The notes below the pieces were generated by a model. That model was given only the letters and a program-made list of their open reading frames with translations. It made no database searches and was not told where the DNA came from. Both the position numbers and the translations under genes were made by a program. Below are positions 42,569 through 53,563 of a DNA stretch of 64,000 bases, one piece after another. The DNA lies in contig NZ_CAJFCN010000005.1 in assembly GCF_904063055.1 (NCBI RefSeq), positions 186,001 to 250,000 on the forward strand, written 5' to 3'. Origin of the DNA: Pseudomonas paracarnis. GTDB taxonomy: Bacteria > Pseudomonadota > Gammaproteobacteria > Pseudomonadales > Pseudomonadaceae. Numbering within the stretch: position 1 is the stretch's first letter; each line of letters begins with the position of its first letter.

Positions 42569-43740
42569 GGCAACAGGTGCTCCCAGACGGGTTGGCCGAT
42601 TGCCGGTGCTGGCAGCTCGGGCAGCGGGGTATTGGCGCCTGGGCGGATGCCGTCGCGCTCCAGAGCGTGGAGTACGCGGTCGGCGAAGTCCGGCGCCAGG
42701 GCCAGTTTGGTGGGCCAGCCGACCAGCAGGCGGCCGTCTTCGGCAAGGAACGCGTTATCGGGACGGCTCAGCCCCGATTGCAGCGGCTCGGCGCGATCCA
42801 CCCGCAGGGTGGCCCACTGGGTCTGGCTCATGTCGATCCAGGGCAGCAGTTGCGCCAGCTCTTTCTGCGCGGTGGCGATCTGTTCTTGCGGCGTACGCGC
42901 CACACCGTCAGCCTCGGCGATATCACCGCCCATGTACCACACCCAGTTGCCATCCGCGGCCGGGTGGGTGGTCACGGTAATCCGGGGCTTGGTGCCGCCG
43001 CCCAGGCAGTGGGCGTACAGCGGCTTGAGGCCGGGGCCTTTGGCGATGATCATGTGCAGCGGGCGTTTTTGCATGGCCGGCTGGCTATGGCCCAGGGCGG
43101 CGAGCAAGTCTGCCGTGCCGCCGCCAGCGCTCAGGACTATGCGCTGGGCGCGGATCTCACGGCCATCGACTTTCAAGCCCACCAGGGTGTCGCCCTCCAG
43201 CAACGGTTCGATGTGCACACCTGCGAGCAGACCGTCACCGGCCAGTTGCGCCAAGCGATTGATCAGGCTGGGCACGTCCACCACCAGCTCGGCCAGGCGG
43301 TAGACCTTGCCTTTGAAGCGACGGTCTTGCAGCGCCAGGGGCAGTTCGTCGCCCTTGACCTGATCGACGCGGCCACGCACGGCCTTGCTGGCGAAAAAGC
43401 TGGTGAGGTTGCCGGCAATCGTCCCGGGCGACCACAAGTAATGTGCCTGGGACAGCACGCGCACACCGGACAGGTCCAGCTCGCCGTTGCCGGCCAGGGC
43501 TTCACGCCAGCGGCGCGGCATATCGGCAATGGCTTCGGAGGCGCCGGTGAGGGCGCCATGCAGGGCGTATTTCGCACCGCCGTGGATGATGCCCTGGGAC
43601 TTCAGGCTTTGCCCGCCGCCCAGGGTGGCGCTTTCCACCAGTACCGTGGAAAACCCCTGGCCGCGCAGGCGCGCATTGAGCCAGAGGCCGGCAACCCCGG
43701 CGCCGACAATCAGAACGTCGGTGGAAATAACGGATGGCAT
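42565..43740 (-). CDS. FAD-dependent oxidoreductase (DAO-like)
   Basis: A 391-residue flavoprotein with the N-terminal dinucleotide-binding motif LIVGAGVAGLW (GAGVAG at 13-18) and a second FAD-contacting segment, GGGQSLKSQGIIHGG. A mid-sequence QRIVLSAGGGTADLL resembles the GG doublet of D-amino-acid-oxidase-like enzymes. Specific substrate unknown. The pairing with an aldo/keto reductase appears conserved in pseudomonads. Confidence 0.85.
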   Translation of the reverse strand: MPSVISTDVLIVGAGVAGLWLNARLRGQGFSTVLVESATLGGGQSLKSQGIIHGGAKYALHGALTGASEAIADMPRRWREALAGNGELDLSGVRVLSQAHYLWSPGTIAGNLTSFFASKAVRGRVDQVKGDELPLALQDRRFKGKVYRLAELVVDVPSLINRLAQLAGDGLLAGVHIEPLLEGDTLVGLKVDGREIRAQRIVLSAGGGTADLLAALGHSQPAMQKRPLHMIIAKGPGLKPLYAHCLGGGTKPRITVTTHPAADGNWVWYMGGDIAEADGVARTPQEQIATAQKELAQLLPWIDMSQTQWATLRVDRAEPLQSGLSRPDNAFLAEDGRLLVGWPTKLALAPDFADRVLHALERDGIRPGANTPLPELPAPAIGQPVWEHLLP

Positions 43741-43795
43741 CGGCGACCTCAGTGTTCAAGACAAGAGGCGCAGTATACAGGCTGTTGAGTGGCGG

Positions 43796-44131
43796 TCAGT
43801 GTCCGGCGGTTTTCGAGAACAGCTGAATCACCACCACGCCCAGCACAATCAGGCCCATCCCCAGCATCGCCGGCACATCCAACTTCTGCCCGTAGATGAA
43901 CAACGCCGCGATGCTGACCATCACGATGCCCATCCCGGCCCATACCGCGTATGCCACGCCGACCGGCACGGTGCGTACCACTAGGGTCAGCATCCAGAAC
44001 GCCACGCCGTAACCGACGATCACCAGCAACAACGGAATAGGGGTGCTCCAGCCTTTGATGGCTTTCATGGAAACGGTGGCGATCACTTCCGAGCAGATGG
44101 CGATGGCCAAGTAGTAGTAGGCGGCATTCAT
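43796..44131 (-). CDS. emrE: SMR family multidrug efflux protein (EmrE-like)
   Basis: A 110-residue four-helix small multidrug resistance protein that exchanges cationic drugs for protons. The essential membrane Glu lies at position 15 (AICSEVIATVSMKA), and the conserved YAVWAGMGIV is present. Start 44131 (MNAAYYYLAIAI) is preferred; the frame continues upstream to 44173. It is divergent from a LysR regulator, with an inverted repeat between them. Confidence 0.9.
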   Translation of the reverse strand: MNAAYYYLAIAICSEVIATVSMKAIKGWSTPIPLLLVIVGYGVAFWMLTLVVRTVPVGVAYAVWAGMGIVMVSIAALFIYGQKLDVPAMLGMGLIVLGVVVIQLFSKTAGH

Positions 44132-44185
44132 GGGGCAATCCTCGAGGTGATGCGCATTTGATAAGGTCGGCATTCTAGAGGTTCG

Positions 44186-44215
44186 CCAGATGGGGTAAAG
44201 TCATTACCTATCTGG
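44186..44215. promoter_or_regulatory. Inverted repeat between the SMR pump and LysR genes
   Basis: CCAGAT(GG)GGTAA at 44186-44198 is mirrored by TTACC(T)ATCTGG ending at 44215, a 30-base imperfect palindrome. It lies 20 bases before the LysR start in the 103-base divergent gap, a typical place for an autoregulatory LysR site. Confidence 0.55.
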
Positions 44216-44234
44216 AATTGAGATGGGTTGAGCC

Positions 44235-45125
44235 ATGAGCGTGCAATGGGATCTGGAGCAGATGCGCCTGTTTGTGAGCGTCGCCGAGCAGCGCTCGTTT
44301 TCTGCCGTGGCGCGGGGGCAGCGCAAGGCGCAATCGGCGGTCAGCAGTGGCATTGCCCTGCTGGAGGCTGACTTGGGCGTTGTCCTGTTCGAACGTAGCA
44401 GCGGCCGGCAACCGCGCCTGACCGAGGCCGGCAGTGTGTTGTTGGAGGAAGCGCGTGAGGTGCTGCGCCAGTGTGAGCGCCTCACGGGCCGGGCGTTGTC
44501 GTTGACCCGCGGCGAGGAAGCCTGCCTGCGCCTGGCTCAGGATGAGGCGATGTTGTTCCAGCCTGTGCTCGACAGCCTGGAGGCGCTGGCCGTGCACTAC
44601 CCGCTGCTGGAGGTGCAGTTGTCCAGCGCGGCCCAGGGCGATGTGGCGCGCAAGCTGGTGGAGCGCAAGGCGGACCTGGGGCTGTTGTTCTATCACGACC
44701 AGATTCCCGAAGCCCTGGAGCGAAGGGTGGTGGGCAGCGTGGAAATGGTCACGGTGTGCGGAGTCAATCACCCGTTGGCCAAGGAGCAGTACGTGACGTG
44801 CCAACACCTGGCCCAGTTTCGGCAGTTGCTGATGTCGACCCAGACCAGCGTCTACCCCGGCAGCGAGGCGGCCAGTCCCCTGGTGTGGCGCGCCGACAGC
44901 TTCTACGTATTGGCCGAATGGCTGATGAGTGGCCTGGGCTGGGCCTGGCTGCCTCGGCATATCGTGCAATACCCGACCTACCAGCAACAGATGGTCGAAT
45001 TGGCCAGCGAGTGGACCCCGCCCGCCCTGGTGGTGGAACTGGTGTGGCGCCGCGACGAGCACCTTGGGCCCGCCGCGCGCTTCCTGGCCAAACGTTTTGC
45101 CGAGTGCTTGCAGGCGATCGACTGA
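44235..45125 (+). CDS. LysR-family transcriptional regulator
   Basis: A 296-residue LysR-type regulator. The N-terminal winged helix-turn-helix spans about residues 5-65 (LEQMRLFVSVAEQRSFSAVA...AVSSGIALLEADLG), followed by a linker helix and the substrate-binding domain (about 90-290). The inducer is unknown. Divergent from the SMR pump, it is a candidate regulator of that gene. waaA follows 23 bases after its stop. Confidence 0.9.
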   Translation: MSVQWDLEQMRLFVSVAEQRSFSAVARGQRKAQSAVSSGIALLEADLGVVLFERSSGRQPRLTEAGSVLLEEAREVLRQCERLTGRALSLTRGEEACLRLAQDEAMLFQPVLDSLEALAVHYPLLEVQLSSAAQGDVARKLVERKADLGLLFYHDQIPEALERRVVGSVEMVTVCGVNHPLAKEQYVTCQHLAQFRQLLMSTQTSVYPGSEAASPLVWRADSFYVLAEWLMSGLGWAWLPRHIVQYPTYQQQMVELASEWTPPALVVELVWRRDEHLGPAARFLAKRFAECLQAID

Positions 45126-45148
45126 AAAAGCCGATAAACTCCGCCGCC

Positions 45149-46426
45149 ATGAATAGAACTCTCTACAGCTGTCTGTTTTACCTGGCGCTGCCGTTGGTGG
45201 CTTTACGCTTGTGGTTGCGTGCGCGCAAAGCGCCGGCTTATGCCAAGCGGGTGGGCGAGCGGTTTTCCTATGGCTTGCCGGTGATGCGGCCCGGCGGGAT
45301 TTGGGTGCACGCGGTGTCGGTCGGCGAAAGCATTGCCGCCGCCCCGATGGTTCGCGGCTTGTTGGAGCGTTATCCACAGCTGCCGATTACCGTCACCTGC
45401 ATGACGCCCACCGGTTCCGAGCGGATCCAGGCGTTGTTCGCCAACGAACCGCGCATCCAGCACTGCTATTTGCCGTACGACTTACCGTGCGCCGCCAAGC
45501 GTTTTTTGAACCGCGTCCAGCCCACGCTGGCGGTGATCATGGAAACCGAGCTGTGGCCCAACCATATCCACGCCTGTGCCCAGCGCGGTATCCCGGTGGC
45601 GCTGGCCAATGCACGGTTGTCGGCGCGTTCGGCCAAGGGGTACGCGCGATTTGCCAAGCTGACGGCGCCGATGCTGGCAGAAATGAGCCTGTTCGCCGTA
45701 CAGACCGAGGCCGAGGCCGAACGCTTGCGCAGCCTGGGTGCACGTCCTGAAACCGTGGAAGTGACCGGCTCGATCAAGTTCGACCTGAGCATCGACCCCC
45801 AGTTGACGGCCCGCGCCGCTGCCCTGCGTGAACAATGGGGCGCCAGCGAGCGTCCGGTCTGGATCGCCGCCAGTACCCACGAAGGTGAAGACGACGTGGT
45901 GCTGGCCGCTCATCGCCAGTTGCTGGCGAACTATCCCAATGCACTGCTGATTCTGGTGCCCCGTCATCAGGAGCGCTTTGGCCCTACGTTTGAGCGCTGC
46001 GTGCAGCAAGGGTTTGCCACCGTGCGTCGCTCCAGCGGCGAGCCGGTTACCGAGCACACCTCGGTGCTGCTCGGCGACACCATGGGCGAATTGCTGTTTC
46101 TTTACGCCCTGGCCGACAGCGCATTCGTCGGCGGCAGCCTGGTGCCGACCGGCGGGCACAACCCGCTGGAACCGGCGGCGCTGGGTAAACCGGTGATCAT
46201 GGGCCCGCATGTCTTCAATTTCCTCGACATCACCGCGATGATGCGCGACGCCGGGGCGTTGCGAGAGGTGGACGATGCCGATGGGCTGGCCGAAGCGGTG
46301 CGACAGTTGTTTGAGTTGCCCCAGGACGCACGCAAGATGGCGCAGGCGGGGCTCAAGGTGATGCAGGCCAATCAGGGCGCGCTCAAGCGTTTACTGGACG
46401 GTTTGGACAAACTGATCAAACACTGA
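45149..46426 (+). CDS. waaA: 3-deoxy-D-manno-octulosonic-acid (Kdo) transferase WaaA
   Basis: A 425-residue membrane-anchored GT-B transferase that adds Kdo to the lipid A precursor, creating the acceptor for WaaC. An N-terminal hydrophobic anchor (about 5-22) precedes WVHAVSVGE. The C-terminal CMP-Kdo site contains GSLVPTGGHNPLEPAA. The start at 45149 (MNRTLYSCLFYLALPL) is the standard one; the open frame extends far upstream, antiparallel to nothing but inside lysR, and is not coding there. Confidence 0.96.
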   Translation: MNRTLYSCLFYLALPLVALRLWLRARKAPAYAKRVGERFSYGLPVMRPGGIWVHAVSVGESIAAAPMVRGLLERYPQLPITVTCMTPTGSERIQALFANEPRIQHCYLPYDLPCAAKRFLNRVQPTLAVIMETELWPNHIHACAQRGIPVALANARLSARSAKGYARFAKLTAPMLAEMSLFAVQTEAEAERLRSLGARPETVEVTGSIKFDLSIDPQLTARAAALREQWGASERPVWIAASTHEGEDDVVLAAHRQLLANYPNALLILVPRHQERFGPTFERCVQQGFATVRRSSGEPVTEHTSVLLGDTMGELLFLYALADSAFVGGSLVPTGGHNPLEPAALGKPVIMGPHVFNFLDITAMMRDAGALREVDDADGLAEAVRQLFELPQDARKMAQAGLKVMQANQGALKRLLDGLDKLIKH

Positions 46427-46438
46427 CAACACCAACCC

Positions 46439-46529
46439 AATGTGGGAGCTGGCTTGCCTGCGATAGCATCACCTCGGTGTACCTGATGTACCGAGGTGAT
46501 GCTATCGCAGGCAAGCCAGCTCCCACATT
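46439..46529. repeat. Long REP-type inverted repeat with perfect 40-base arms
   Basis: Arms 46439-46478 and 46490-46529 are exact complements around an 11-base loop. The right arm ends on the base next to the tolC stop codon, between the convergent waaA and tolC. Confidence 0.95.
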
Positions 46530-47969
46530 TTAATAGCCGGGGCGGGCCTTGAGCTGTTCGGCAGCGGCTTTGGCCAGGTCCGGCGGCAGGAAGTCTTTGT
46601 CCGGGTTGTAGTCAGCCTTGAGATAGCGCGCCAGATCCTGCAAATCCCCCGGGTTGAGCGTGCCGGCCGCCTGCTTCAAGCGCAGGTTGTCGAGGATGTA
46701 GTCGTAGCGGCTGTTGTTGTAGTTGCGCACCGACGCGTACAGCTGGCGCTGTGAGTCCAGCACGTCGACGATGTTGCGCGTGCCCACCTGATAGCCGATT
46801 TCCGTGGCTTCCACTGCGCTCTGGTTGGAGATGATCGACTGGCGGCGCGCTTGCACCTGCTCCACATCGGTGTTGACTGCACGGTGCAGATTGCGGGTGT
46901 TTTCCACCACTTGGCGGCGCAGGCCTTCACGTTGTTGCTCGGTCTGGTCGAGGCGCGAATAGGATTCGCGCACTTGCGAGCTGGTAAGGCCGCCGCTATA
47001 GATCGGGATGTTCAAGCGCAGGCCGACGGTGCGTTGCGACACATCGCCACCGTACGGGATGGGCAACTGATTCGGGTTGCTGAAACCCAGGGCGTCGTTG
47101 TCGCCTTTTTCGTATTGCGCAACCGCATCGAGGGTCGGCAAGTGGCCGGCCTTGCGCTGCCGAAGGGTTTCTTCGGCGGCGGTTACCGCGTAATTGCTGG
47201 CGAGCAGGTTGAGATTCTGGCGCCCGGCGGTTTCGACCCAGGCCTTGGCGTCGTTCGGCGCCGGCGGCAGCACCGGCAGCGTATGAACGATGCCCTGGAT
47301 CGAATTGTATTGGCGGTTGGTCAGGGTGATCAGCGCTTCGAAAGCGTCGTCCACCTGACGCTGGGCCAGGATGCGGTTGGCCCGGGCAGTGTCGTAGCTG
47401 GCCTGGGATTGCAGCACATCGGTCTTGTCCGACAGGCCCACATCGAAGCGTTCGTTGGACTGGTCGAGCTGGCGCTTGAAGGCATTTTCTTCGGCTTTGG
47501 TCGACGCCAGGTTGTCCTGGGCACGCAGCACGGCGAAGTAGCTCTCGGCACTTTGCAAAATCAGGTTCTGCTCGGAGGCCGACAGTTGCAGCGAGGCTTG
47601 CTCGTTGACCGCTTGGGCGGCTTGCAGCTGGAACCAGCGGTCGGCGCGAAACAGCGGCTGGCTCAGGGTGGCGCGCCAGGAGTGGGCGTCACGGTTGGCC
47701 GTGGCGGCCGGTTGATCGATCTGGGTGCGCACGTTATTGCTGTCGGCACCGGCCGACAGATTCGGCAGCAAACCTGCGCGGGCCTGGGGCACCACTTCTT
47801 TTTGCGCGCCGTACTGCGCACGGGCAGCGGCCAGGTCGGCGTTGTTGTGCGCCGCTTCCTGATAGACGCTGACCAGGTCGGTGTTGGCGGACAAGGGCGC
47901 TTCAGCTGCCCAGACCAGTCCGTTGGTCGCACAAGACACGGCAACAGCCAGTGAGAGTTTGCGCAGCAT
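46530..47969 (-). CDS. tolC: TolC family outer-membrane efflux protein
   Basis: A 479-residue outer-membrane channel-tunnel protein of type I secretion and RND/ABC efflux systems. A signal peptide (about 1-22, ending WAAEA) precedes two repeats of long alpha-helical hairpins and strands characteristic of TolC (e.g. NLILQSAESYFAVLRAQ and QVGTRNIVDVLDSQRQLY). It is not next to any pump gene, as in enterobacterial tolC. It is divergent from thiC; the shared gap holds an AT-rich tolC promoter region just upstream of its ATG. Confidence 0.94.
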   Translation of the reverse strand: MLRKLSLAVAVSCATNGLVWAAEAPLSANTDLVSVYQEAAHNNADLAAARAQYGAQKEVVPQARAGLLPNLSAGADSNNVRTQIDQPAATANRDAHSWRATLSQPLFRADRWFQLQAAQAVNEQASLQLSASEQNLILQSAESYFAVLRAQDNLASTKAEENAFKRQLDQSNERFDVGLSDKTDVLQSQASYDTARANRILAQRQVDDAFEALITLTNRQYNSIQGIVHTLPVLPPAPNDAKAWVETAGRQNLNLLASNYAVTAAEETLRQRKAGHLPTLDAVAQYEKGDNDALGFSNPNQLPIPYGGDVSQRTVGLRLNIPIYSGGLTSSQVRESYSRLDQTEQQREGLRRQVVENTRNLHRAVNTDVEQVQARRQSIISNQSAVEATEIGYQVGTRNIVDVLDSQRQLYASVRNYNNSRYDYILDNLRLKQAAGTLNPGDLQDLARYLKADYNPDKDFLPPDLAKAAAEQLKARPGY

Positions 47970-48130
47970 GAGGCGATCCCTAATTTTAATATTACGACTA
48001 TAATTTAGCGCTCAAGGCTAAGGCTGGCCATTCCTGGCGTCAAGCCTTGAAGCAGTGCCCGAGTGTAGTGGCCGGACCTGCGCACAACAATCCCACGATC
48101 GCGCCATTCATCACGCTGAATGCACCGCTA

Positions 48131-48161
48131 TTGGCAATTTGCCCACGCCATGGTCTAGACT
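48131..48161 (+). promoter_or_regulatory. Candidate thiC promoter
   Basis: TTGGCA (48131-48136) and TCTAGA (48154-48159) are spaced 17 bases apart, just upstream of the TPP aptamer, and resemble sigma-70 boxes. Confidence 0.45.
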
Positions 48162-48170
48162 GGCCGCGTT

Positions 48171-48259
48171 CTTGTCGGGGTGCCTTGTTGGAAGGCTGAG
48201 ATCGGTAAATACCGGATCCCGTTGAACCTGATCAGGTTAGCGCCTGCGTAGGGAACAAG
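48171..48259 (+). ncRNA. TPP riboswitch (THI element) of thiC
   Basis: The conserved blocks GGGGTGCC, GGCTGAGA, CCCGTTGAACCTGATC and CTGCGTAGGGAA occur in the correct order, closed by a P1 stem of CTTGT (48171-48175) and ACAAG (48255-48259). It binds thiamine pyrophosphate and shuts down thiC expression. The aptamer is 161 bases from the thiC start, leaving room for an expression platform. Confidence 0.95.
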
Positions 48260-48304
48260 ATTTCTCGTCACCCGGCGAGTCCTCTTGTGCTTCGTCCGGG
48301 ATGT

Positions 48305-48321
48305 TGTTCGACAATCGAACA
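48305..48321 (+). other. Hairpin in the thiC leader after the riboswitch
   Basis: TGTTCGA (48305-48311) and TCGAACA (48315-48321) pair across a CAA loop in the aptamer-to-start interval. It has no T tract, so it is not a classic terminator. It may be part of the expression platform. Confidence 0.4.
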
Positions 48322-48405
48322 GCCCTCGTGCGCCAAGCACAGCACTGGTTACAGTGCGTCCGTCCGTCACAGGTTCGCTCCGACAAAAATCCACCGCCTG
48401 GATAA

Positions 48406-50310
<1,905 letters not shown>

Positions 50311-50340
50311 TCCATAGGCGGCGGTGCCTGCACCGCCGTC

Positions 50341-50434
50341 ATCGCGGGCAAGCCCGGCTCCCACAGTTGGCCTAAGTGGACACAGATTTTGTGTTCACAG
50401 CCGGTCCCCTGTGGGAGTCGGGCTTGCCCGCGAT
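50341..50434. repeat. REP-type inverted repeat after thiC
   Basis: Arms beginning ATCGCGGGCAAGCCCGGCTC (50341) and ending GGGCTTGCCCGCGAT (50434) are near-perfect complements, between the convergent thiC and DUF3298 lipoprotein genes. Confidence 0.9.
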
Positions 50435-50477
50435 AGCGATCCGACAAACACCCACTCTCCCCTGCAATAACAACCGA

Positions 50478-51224
50478 TCAGCGGCGTGCCGGCATCAGCT
50501 CAGGCTTGATCACGCCGGTGAGGCGCGTATAGGGCAGGGTGATTTCGATCAGCCCCTGTGCGTAAGGGGCGATGGTGCTGACGTTGTACTTGAGCACCAC
50601 GCCGCCGCTGGTCAGGGCCACGTTCGGGGTTTTCTGAAACGGCCAGCTCTTCACGAACTCCGGATCGCGATCCATCTTGGTGCTGATCAACCAGCTGTTG
50701 TGGGCAACTTTAGCGGTATTCCAGAACGCCTGCTCCTGGCCGGGCAGCAGCATGTCGGCCAGGGTCAGTTCCTTATGCAGAATCCGTGAATAGTTGATAA
50801 ACCCGCGGCCTGGCTCGCCGTGGGCGACGCCGGTGTCCAGGTAGCTGGACACTTCAACGATCACCAGTCCGTCATGCTGGTCACGTACCTTGGCTTGCAA
50901 GTACATGCCGTGGCGGTCAGGCGACTCACGCAGGAAGGTGTTCCGGTAGGCGGTCAGGCTCGCCGGTACGCTGGCGCCAGGCGTGGTGCGGGTCATTTGC
51001 AGCAAACGCTGTTCCACCAGGCTGTCGAGTTGTGGCTCGGTGGGGAAATGCACGGTGTCGATATTCACCAGCGGGCAGGCGGGGCTATCACAGCCGGGCT
51101 TGATCTGCTCCGATTTGTCGGTAGTAACGTCCAGCGGCTTGAGATAGGCAGGTTGGAACAGGCTCTGGCAAGCACCCAGGGTCAAGGCAATACAGGCCAC
51201 GGAGGCGATTTTTAAAAGCGACAT
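50478..51224 (-). CDS. DUF3298 (RsiV-like) lipoprotein
   Basis: A 248-residue predicted lipoprotein. Start 51224 (MSLLKIASVACIALTLGAC) has AAGGA upstream and places the lipobox Cys at residue 19. The mature part includes the DUF4163/DUF3298-type beta domain also found in RsiV and PdaC (VSSYLDTGVAHGEPG; LTLADMLLPG; the C-terminal TIAPYAQGLIEITLPY). It is divergent from nudF. Its periplasmic role is unknown. Confidence 0.85.
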   Translation of the reverse strand: MSLLKIASVACIALTLGACQSLFQPAYLKPLDVTTDKSEQIKPGCDSPACPLVNIDTVHFPTEPQLDSLVEQRLLQMTRTTPGASVPASLTAYRNTFLRESPDRHGMYLQAKVRDQHDGLVIVEVSSYLDTGVAHGEPGRGFINYSRILHKELTLADMLLPGQEQAFWNTAKVAHNSWLISTKMDRDPEFVKSWPFQKTPNVALTSGGVVLKYNVSTIAPYAQGLIEITLPYTRLTGVIKPELMPARR

Positions 51225-51417
51225 GTGTGTCCTTCGTAAATCGATGGAAAGCGAAAAGAGTAGCGCTTGGACTGCCAACGTGGCCGCCAGTTCGCCACTA
51301 AACTGATTGCAGTGAGTTTGACGCTCGCCGCCTCTCCCGGCAACCGCAAAGGGGCTGCATCAACGGGCGTCGGCGCGTTAGGATGGCGCCCATTGCACGA
51401 GCTTAACGAGGGACACC

Positions 51418-52035
51418 ATGACGGACATCGCGAAGTCGACGCCGAACAAAATCGAGATTGTTCAGCGTGACAATGCCTATAAAGGCTTCTACAAGCTCGA
51501 TCGCCTGCAACTGCGCCACGAAAAATTCGACGGCGGCATGAGTCGGGTGATCAACCGCGAGGTGTTCGTGCGTCATGACGCCGTATGCGTGCTGCCCTAC
51601 GACCCGCTGCGCGATGAGGTGGTGCTGATCGAACAGTTCCGCGTCGGCGCCATGGGCCGCGCCGATAACCCCTGGCTGGTGGAGATGGTCGCCGGCCTGA
51701 TTGACAAGGATGAGCAACCCGAGGAGGTTGCACACCGCGAGGCCGAGGAGGAAGCTGGGCTGACATTCTCCGCGCTGTGGCCGATCACCAAGTATTTCCC
51801 ATCGCCGGGCGGCAGTACCGAATTTGTCCACCTGTACCTGGGCCGTTGCGACAGCTCGGGCGCGGGTGGCGTCCATGGATTGGAAGAAGAAGCAGAAGAT
51901 ATCCGCGTCACCGCCTGGGCATTCGAAGATGCCTTGCAGGCGGTGCGCGACGGCAAGATTTCCAACGCAGCCAGCATTATCGCCCTGCAATGGCTTGCGC
52001 TTAATCGCGCGGAAGTGAGGGGGTTATGGCAGTAA
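51418..52035 (+). CDS. nudF: ADP-ribose pyrophosphatase NudF
   Basis: A 205-residue Nudix hydrolase that splits ADP-ribose into AMP and ribose 5-phosphate. The Nudix box spans residues 93-115 with Gly93, Glu99, Arg107, Glu108, Glu111, Glu112 and Gly114 in place; the acceptor-specific SPGGSTE follows about 15 residues on. It overlaps the next gene by 10 bases, as in the nudF-yqiB-cpdA order of E. coli. Confidence 0.94.
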   Translation: MTDIAKSTPNKIEIVQRDNAYKGFYKLDRLQLRHEKFDGGMSRVINREVFVRHDAVCVLPYDPLRDEVVLIEQFRVGAMGRADNPWLVEMVAGLIDKDEQPEEVAHREAEEEAGLTFSALWPITKYFPSPGGSTEFVHLYLGRCDSSGAGGVHGLEEEAEDIRVTAWAFEDALQAVRDGKISNAASIIALQWLALNRAEVRGLWQ

Positions 52036-52475
52036 AGGCACGGGAACGTTATCGAGTAGACCTGATCGGGCTGCAAGCGGCCTGCGAGGCCAACTATGCG
52101 CGGCTGATGCGCCTGCTCCCGGACATGCGCCACGCCCCCCAGGCGCGGCGCATTGCTGTCACCCATGGCGACCAGATGCTCGGCGTGCTGACCCTGGAAG
52201 TCATTCTCACCTGTCCGTACACCACCACCCTGCGGGTGCGCCAGGAACACAGCCTGCCGTGGTTGCCGGTGCCGCAACTGGAAGTACAGGTCTACCACGA
52301 CGCCCGTATGGCCGAAGTGATCAGCGCCGAGCACGCACGACGCTTTCGCAGCATCTATCCTTACCCGAATGTGTTCATGCACCAGCCCGATGAGAAAGCA
52401 CAGCTCAATGTGTTCCTCGGTGAATGGCTCAGCCACTGCCTGGCCTTGGGCCATGAGTTTGAAGTGGTGCGGTAG
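52026..52475 (+). CDS. yqiB: DUF1249 protein YqiB
   Basis: A 149-residue cytoplasmic protein of the YqiB/DUF1249 family, found between nudF and cpdA in many gamma-proteobacteria. Typical segments are ANYARLMRLLPDM, LEVQVYHDARMAEV and YPYPNVFMHQPDEKAQLN. Function unknown. The ATG lies inside the end of nudF. Confidence 0.9.
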   Translation: MAVKARERYRVDLIGLQAACEANYARLMRLLPDMRHAPQARRIAVTHGDQMLGVLTLEVILTCPYTTTLRVRQEHSLPWLPVPQLEVQVYHDARMAEVISAEHARRFRSIYPYPNVFMHQPDEKAQLNVFLGEWLSHCLALGHEFEVVR

Positions 52476-52572
52476 AGGTGAACTGCGTCTGCTTCCTTGG
52501 GTTTCCTCTTTGTGTCCTGCCCCAGCATAATCGCGCCAAATGTCCATTCCTGTAGTTGCCAGGGAGAGCGCC

Positions 52573-53385
52573 TTGCCGAGCGTATCCGCCGTGAATCCTG
52601 ATGCCGTGTTGCTGGTGCAGTTGTCCGACAGCCATCTGTTTGCCGACGCTGACGCCACGCTGCTGGGCATGAACACCCGTGAAAGCCTGCAGCGGGTGGT
52701 CGAGCTGGTGCGTGCGCAACAGCCGGCCATCGACCTGATACTGGCGACCGGCGACTTGTCCCAGGACGGCACGCTGGCGTCCTATCAACAGTTTCGCGAT
52801 TTGACCGCTCCCCTTGACGCCCCGGCGCGCTGGATTCCCGGCAACCACGACGAACCGCAGGTCATGGCCCAGGCTGCCATGCACAGTGATTTGCTCGAAC
52901 CGGTGGTGGATATCGGCAACTGGCGTATCACCCTGCTGGATTCGGCGGTACCCGGGTCGGTACCGGGTTACTTGCAAGACGAGCAACTGCAACGGCTGGC
53001 GCAGGCCTTGAGCGAAGCGCCGGACCGCCATCACCTGGTGTCTTTCCACCATCATCCGGTGCCCATCGGCTGTGCATGGATGGAGCCGATTGGCCTGCGC
53101 AACCCCGAGGCTCTGTTTGCCGTGCTTGAGCGCTTCCCGCAGACAAAGGCATTGCTTTGGGGTCATGTGCATCAGGAAATCGACGGCGAGCGCAACGGTG
53201 TGCGACTGCTGGCTTCGCCGTCCACCTGTATCCAGTTCGCGCCGGGAAGTGAGGATTTCCAGGTCAGCGAGCAAGCGCCGGGGTATCGATGGTTGCGCTT
53301 GCATGGCGACGGACGGTTGGAAACGGGGGTGGAGCGGGTCAAAGGCTTCGCTTTTACGGTCGATTACGGCAGCAATGGCTATTAA
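52573..53385 (+). CDS. cpdA: 3',5'-cyclic AMP phosphodiesterase CpdA
   Basis: A 270-residue class III metallophosphoesterase that hydrolyses cAMP and so modulates Crp/Vfr signalling. Metal motifs are LSDSHLF, TGDLSQDG, GNHDEP and GHVHQEID. I chose a TTG at 52573 because GGGAG lies six to nine bases upstream and the resulting N terminus (M)PSVSAVNPDAVLL fits pseudomonad CpdA; the ATG at 52540 has no ribosome-binding site. Confidence 0.92.
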   Translation: MPSVSAVNPDAVLLVQLSDSHLFADADATLLGMNTRESLQRVVELVRAQQPAIDLILATGDLSQDGTLASYQQFRDLTAPLDAPARWIPGNHDEPQVMAQAAMHSDLLEPVVDIGNWRITLLDSAVPGSVPGYLQDEQLQRLAQALSEAPDRHHLVSFHHHPVPIGCAWMEPIGLRNPEALFAVLERFPQTKALLWGHVHQEIDGERNGVRLLASPSTCIQFAPGSEDFQVSEQAPGYRWLRLHGDGRLETGVERVKGFAFTVDYGSNGY

Positions 53386-53408
53386 GGCCTGCAAACGCTG
53401 ATCAAAAG

Positions 53409-53495
53409 GTGGGAGCTGGCTTACCTGCCATGACGGTGTACCTGGCGCTGACTCGTTGACTCAATCGCCGCCATCGCAGGCAAGCCAGCTCCCAC
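53409..53495. repeat. REP-type inverted repeat between cpdA and yqiA
   Basis: GTGGGAGCTGGCTTACCTGC (53409) and its near-complement ending GCCAGCTCCCAC (53495) form the arms; one arm has drifted by several bases. Confidence 0.85.
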
Positions 53496-53563
53496 ATTGG
53501 GTCCGCTTATGCCTGCATTCCCTGTAAACTGCGCCTCTTTGGCCCCAGCACGGAGAGCCCGGC

